The translations under genes and the position numbers were made by a program. Positions 32,598-34,689 of a stretch of 34,689 nt of DNA are shown piece by piece (within the stretch, counting starts at the first letter, position 1; each line of letters opens with the position of its first letter). Below the pieces are notes generated by a model. The model saw only the letters and a list, made by a program, of their open reading frames with translations. It had not been told where the DNA came from and searched no databases. Where the stretch lies: the NCBI RefSeq assembly GCF_005860765.1, contig NZ_VCEI01000002.1:1-34689 (forward strand), given 5' to 3'. The DNA is from Dyadobacter sediminis (lineage in GTDB: Bacteria > Bacteroidota > Bacteroidia > Cytophagales > Spirosomataceae).

Positions 32598-33077
32598 ATG
32601 AAAGAACTAAAAATTAGCAGGGATAATGCCATCAGGGCATTTAAATCGGCAGACCAAAATGGAAAACTTTTGCTTGAAGCCTTATTTGGACAGGAAGTCT
32701 TAGATGAGAAACTTACTGAAAGGATAAAGACTTATGAAGACGCTTGTGTTTTAACAAGTATTAAGCCATTATCTGTTTTAGACTTCTTATTCTTACCAGA
32801 AAAAGATCAGGAATCCTCATTAGCCCATCACCAACTTACAGTTATTGCCAAATGTTTAAATGATGGATGGGAGCCTGATTGGCATGATAATACCCAGCAC
32901 AAGTATTATCCACATTTTATTTGGGGTGAATCGCGTCTTGGATTTATGTATTACAATTGTGGCTGGACTACCTGCTATACAGCTATTCATTCCCGTTTTG
33001 TCTTCAAGAGCCACGAGCTTGCAGAATATGCCGGAAAACAGTTTTTAAGTATCTATTTTGATTTAATAGCACTTTAA
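32598..33077 (+). CDS. Hypothetical Bacteroidota protein
   Basis: A 159-residue soluble protein, acidic at the N-terminus (LLLEALFGQEVLDEKLTERI, KTYEDACVLT). The second half is rich in Trp and Tyr (GWEPDWHDNTQHKYYPHFIWG) and ends in KSHELAEYAGKQFLSIYFDLI. The pattern resembles small proteins common in Bacteroidota mobile regions and prophages, with no known function. It stands alone, with no operon partner. The start ATG 32598 begins MKELKISRDNAIRAFK and no earlier start improves it. Confidence 0.75.
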   Translation: MKELKISRDNAIRAFKSADQNGKLLLEALFGQEVLDEKLTERIKTYEDACVLTSIKPLSVLDFLFLPEKDQESSLAHHQLTVIAKCLNDGWEPDWHDNTQHKYYPHFIWGESRLGFMYYNCGWTTCYTAIHSRFVFKSHELAEYAGKQFLSIYFDLIAL

Positions 33078-33233
33078 CAAAAAACTTTAATTGATGGTAA
33101 GATTAATTCTAGCCCGGCAAGGCCTGCCAATAAAGGGATCCAAGAATACACATTGTAACTGGGAAACCGATGGCCAATTAAAAGCGAAACGATTAGAAGA
33201 TGGGGCCAATTTGAGGATTGATGATGCCAATGA

Positions 33234-33335
33234 ATGATCTTTGACTACATTGAAAAGTATGATAACCGGATAAGAAGGCATTGCTGGCCGGGCTACAAAA
33301 GTTCTGAACAATTTGAGGAATATTCCATTTTCTGA
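33234..33335 (+). pseudogene. Relic of an IS3-family OrfB C-terminus
   Basis: The reading MIFDYIEKYDNRIRRHCWPG followed by YKSSEQFEEY is the typical C-terminal end of IS150/IS3-type OrfB (FDYIE...YNxxRRHxxLGYxSPxxFE). Only 33 residues remain in frame and the upstream part is interrupted, so this is a decayed insertion. It is a third IS3-type sequence in the window. Confidence 0.75.
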
Positions 33336-33410
33336 CAAGTCCAATGTGCCGCTAAATTAAACTACCTTATTTTGTCCAGACCATTCATTGGCCTAAGGAT
33401 TAAATGAAAT

Positions 33411-33434
33411 AGTAGCAGAAATATACCTGCTACT
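33411..33434. terminator. Hairpin 1, terminator-like
   Basis: AGTAGCAG (33411-33418) and CTGCTACT (33427-33434) form a perfect 8-bp stem with an 8-base loop, followed by TTT on the plus strand. Confidence 0.5.
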
Positions 33435-33511
33435 TTTCACGATTAACCTAAACAGAAATTGTATATAAGAGTTTATAACATTGAGTAAAAATAAGATCTA
33501 AGAATAAAAAT

Positions 33512-33534
33512 AGGGTGGAATTTCAATCCACCCT
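33512..33534. terminator. Hairpin 2
   Basis: AGGGTGGA (33512-33519) and TCCACCCT (33527-33534) form a perfect 8-bp stem with a 7-base loop, preceded by an A-rich stretch. On the minus strand this would look like a stem followed by a T-rich run, a terminator pattern for leftward transcripts. Confidence 0.5.
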
Positions 33535-33682
33535 GTCAACAAACATAACCTAACCTTAATCAACTTTCTTTTCACAAGTGAAAAATAATAAATTTTAATC
33601 TAACATAAAAATATTTCTACAATATTTTTAGAATAAACTTTGTATTTATTGAAAGTAAATGTTCATGGGTCAGCTTTGCTAT

Positions 33683-33726
33683 CTATTTTTACGTAAAAAT
33701 AGAGCAGGCCATAAATCTGCTCTATT
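33683..33726. other. Overlapping 20-bp palindrome and 10-bp-stem hairpin
   Basis: CTATTTTTAC/GTAAAAATAG (33683-33702) is a perfect palindrome. Its right end overlaps AATAGAGCAG (33698-33707), which pairs with CTGCTCTATT (33717-33726). The two structures cannot form fully at the same time. Confidence 0.6.
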
Positions 33727-33766
33727 GCTGTAACACAACCACTAATTTTACTGTACTTTATCATAG

Positions 33767-33928
33767 GTGAATTTAGGCAATAATAAGGTACTGTCAAATA
33801 TATATTATGATAATGTAGAATCAAGTAGTATTAATGTTGACGGCTCTGTTATTGGAAACAAAGAAGCAGTGCTGGGGTATTTCAAAGAAGTTGGGTCTTT
33901 CCCACTTTTAATGGTATGTGCAATTTAG
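33767..33928 (+). pseudogene. Short open frame, possible gene remnant
   Basis: A 53-codon frame from GTG, reading IYYDNVESSSINVDGSVIGN and then KEAVLGYFKEVGSFPLL. The second part resembles the SnoaL/NTF2-like pattern GKEAVxxYFKEVG, but it is too short to assign. It may be the remnant of a larger gene in this decayed region. Confidence 0.35.
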
Positions 33929-34171
33929 AATGCCGTTCAGGTGTTCAAACTTATTATGGATGTCACTTGCCTTGTTTTCCCTTCCTTCGTTAAAGTATTT
34001 TAAGGTAAAATGCCTTACGAGGTTTTTCGGAAACATACGCTAAGGAACTAGGTTTTTAGTTTACCCACATAATTCTTTCATCTTGCATCATCATGTGCAA
34101 AAATGTGTGCCACTTTTCGGAGCCACCTCACGGACATTGCTGATTCTTGAAACACCTCCTGATTAACAGCT

Positions 34172-34360
34172 TCAAAATGTAACTGGATTCCCTTTGTGAA
34201 TGTCTTTAATTTCATATCTGACCTTCAAACGCATAACCTTGTCTATCCAATTTTTTAATATTGCAGGCAATACTCCCCACCAATTGGGATGAATAATAAT
34301 GAAGCAGTCGGCTGTTTGTAATGCCTGGCAACATGGCAAAATACCATTATTAAAATAATA
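34172..34360 (-). pseudogene. Fragment of an NAD(P)H-quinone oxidoreductase/flavodoxin-like protein
   Basis: The minus strand reads QTADCFIIIHPNWWGVLPAI followed by LKNWIDKVMRLKVRYEIKDI and then stops at 34172. The motif HPxWWGxxPAxLKxWxDRV is the signature of KefF/NQO1-type flavoproteins. About 60 residues are in frame; upstream, a frameshift joins a segment reading AKELLDILF with two stops. The normal protein is about 180-200 residues, so this is a degraded copy. Confidence 0.65.
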
Positions 34361-34578
34361 TATCCAGCAATTCTTTTGCCTTCAGAACTGGTTCAGAGTT
34401 ATTCCTAAATAAATCATGATTACAGTGTAGGTTGGCTATAACGCTTTAATTATCTTCTAAGGTGCATTTTCTTAGAACGTGTTTGGGATTTGGGAAGAAA
34501 GGGGATCGTACCATCTTTGCAGTGACCAAACATTCAAGACTTGACTAAACAGTATGTTAGACTATGATACCTCGATTA

Positions 34579-34689
34579 TGTTAGACCACTAATTTAGGTT
34601 TGTTAGTTGTTTTAGGCGCACATTTCAAACAGCTCTGCAGGCTTTTTTCGATCTATTCCCTGGTGCGCTCTGAAATGATATCTATCCAA
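34579..34689 (-). mobile_element. Partial IS3-family element, orfB-side end
   Basis: The end begins TGTTAGACCACTAATTTAGG at 34579, resembling the inverted left-edge end, and runs into the orfB stop at 34612. It has the same orientation as the left-edge IS, so the window is bracketed by what appear to be copies of one IS. Confidence 0.45.
34612..34689 (-). CDS. IS3-family transposase OrfB, C-terminal fragment cut by window edge
   Basis: The last 25 residues read LDRYHFRAHQGIDRKKPAEL and end FEMCA with a TAA stop. RAHQGIDRKKPAEL is the conserved C-terminus of IS3-type OrfB. It is similar to, but distinct from, the C-terminus of the internal IS (YNSRKHQGIGRKKPVNLYL). Confidence 0.8.
   Translation of the reverse strand: MDRYHFRAHQGIDRKKPAELFEMCA

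Noticed and set aside
33087..33344. Minus-strand frame of 85 codons
   Set aside because: It is the shadow of the IS3 OrfB relic read on the plus strand.

Overview
The window looks like DNA from a member of the Bacteroidota (Cytophagales or Sphingobacteriales type; genus not determinable). The protein families fit this. So do the promoters: several have TTG, a 19-base spacer and TAnnTTTG, the sigma-A pattern of this phylum, and most starts lack a Shine-Dalgarno sequence. No rRNA, tRNA or CRISPR array was seen.

The main object is a complete Tn3-family transposon of 22,278 bp (2022-24299). It has 46-bp terminal inverted repeats that match at 43 positions and is flanked by a 6-bp direct repeat, AGTGTA. 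Its transposition unit (tnpR, a res/promoter region, tnpA) lies at the right end. The cargo has three blocks. (1) A leftward copper block (9718 to 2186) encodes a Cys/His-rich exported protein, an HMA plus DUF3347 protein, a multicopper oxidase fused to a CopB-like barrel, a CPH-type copper P-type ATPase, a DUF305 lipoprotein, a Cys-rich four-helix copper-storage protein and a small exported repeat protein. A divergent BNR-repeat protein faces it. (2) A rightward operon (11692-13647) encodes an ArsR-type regulator, MerTP, a GDCCVxC protein and an ankyrin protein, with no mercuric reductase. (3) An arsenic block (13785-20076) has a divergent LMW-phosphatase-type arsenate reductase and then arsR, DUF6428, arsN2-type acetyltransferase, acr3, two metallophosphoesterases, a small exported protein and an MFS transporter. 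Three copies of a 16-bp box (ATCGTA-N4-TACGAT) overlap the three promoters of this block, so the arsenic genes look like one autoregulated regulon.

Outside the transposon lies the host locus: a D-lactate dehydrogenase gene, three copies of an undescribed ~75-residue protein family (EFEAMK...EW), two stand-alone receiver proteins (one with Asn in place of the phospho-acceptor Asp), and a multi-PAS histidine kinase whose first PAS domain is cut off by an apparent 2-base frameshift. Beyond the kinase is an intact IS3-family element with a 3-bp target duplication, then a gene-poor stretch with hairpins and decayed gene fragments.

Both window edges fall inside IS3-family elements in the same orientation, distinct from the internal IS. 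The left edge holds the start of orfA and the right edge the end of orfB. The segment is therefore bounded by IS copies and is either a possible composite unit or a repeat-limited assembly piece.
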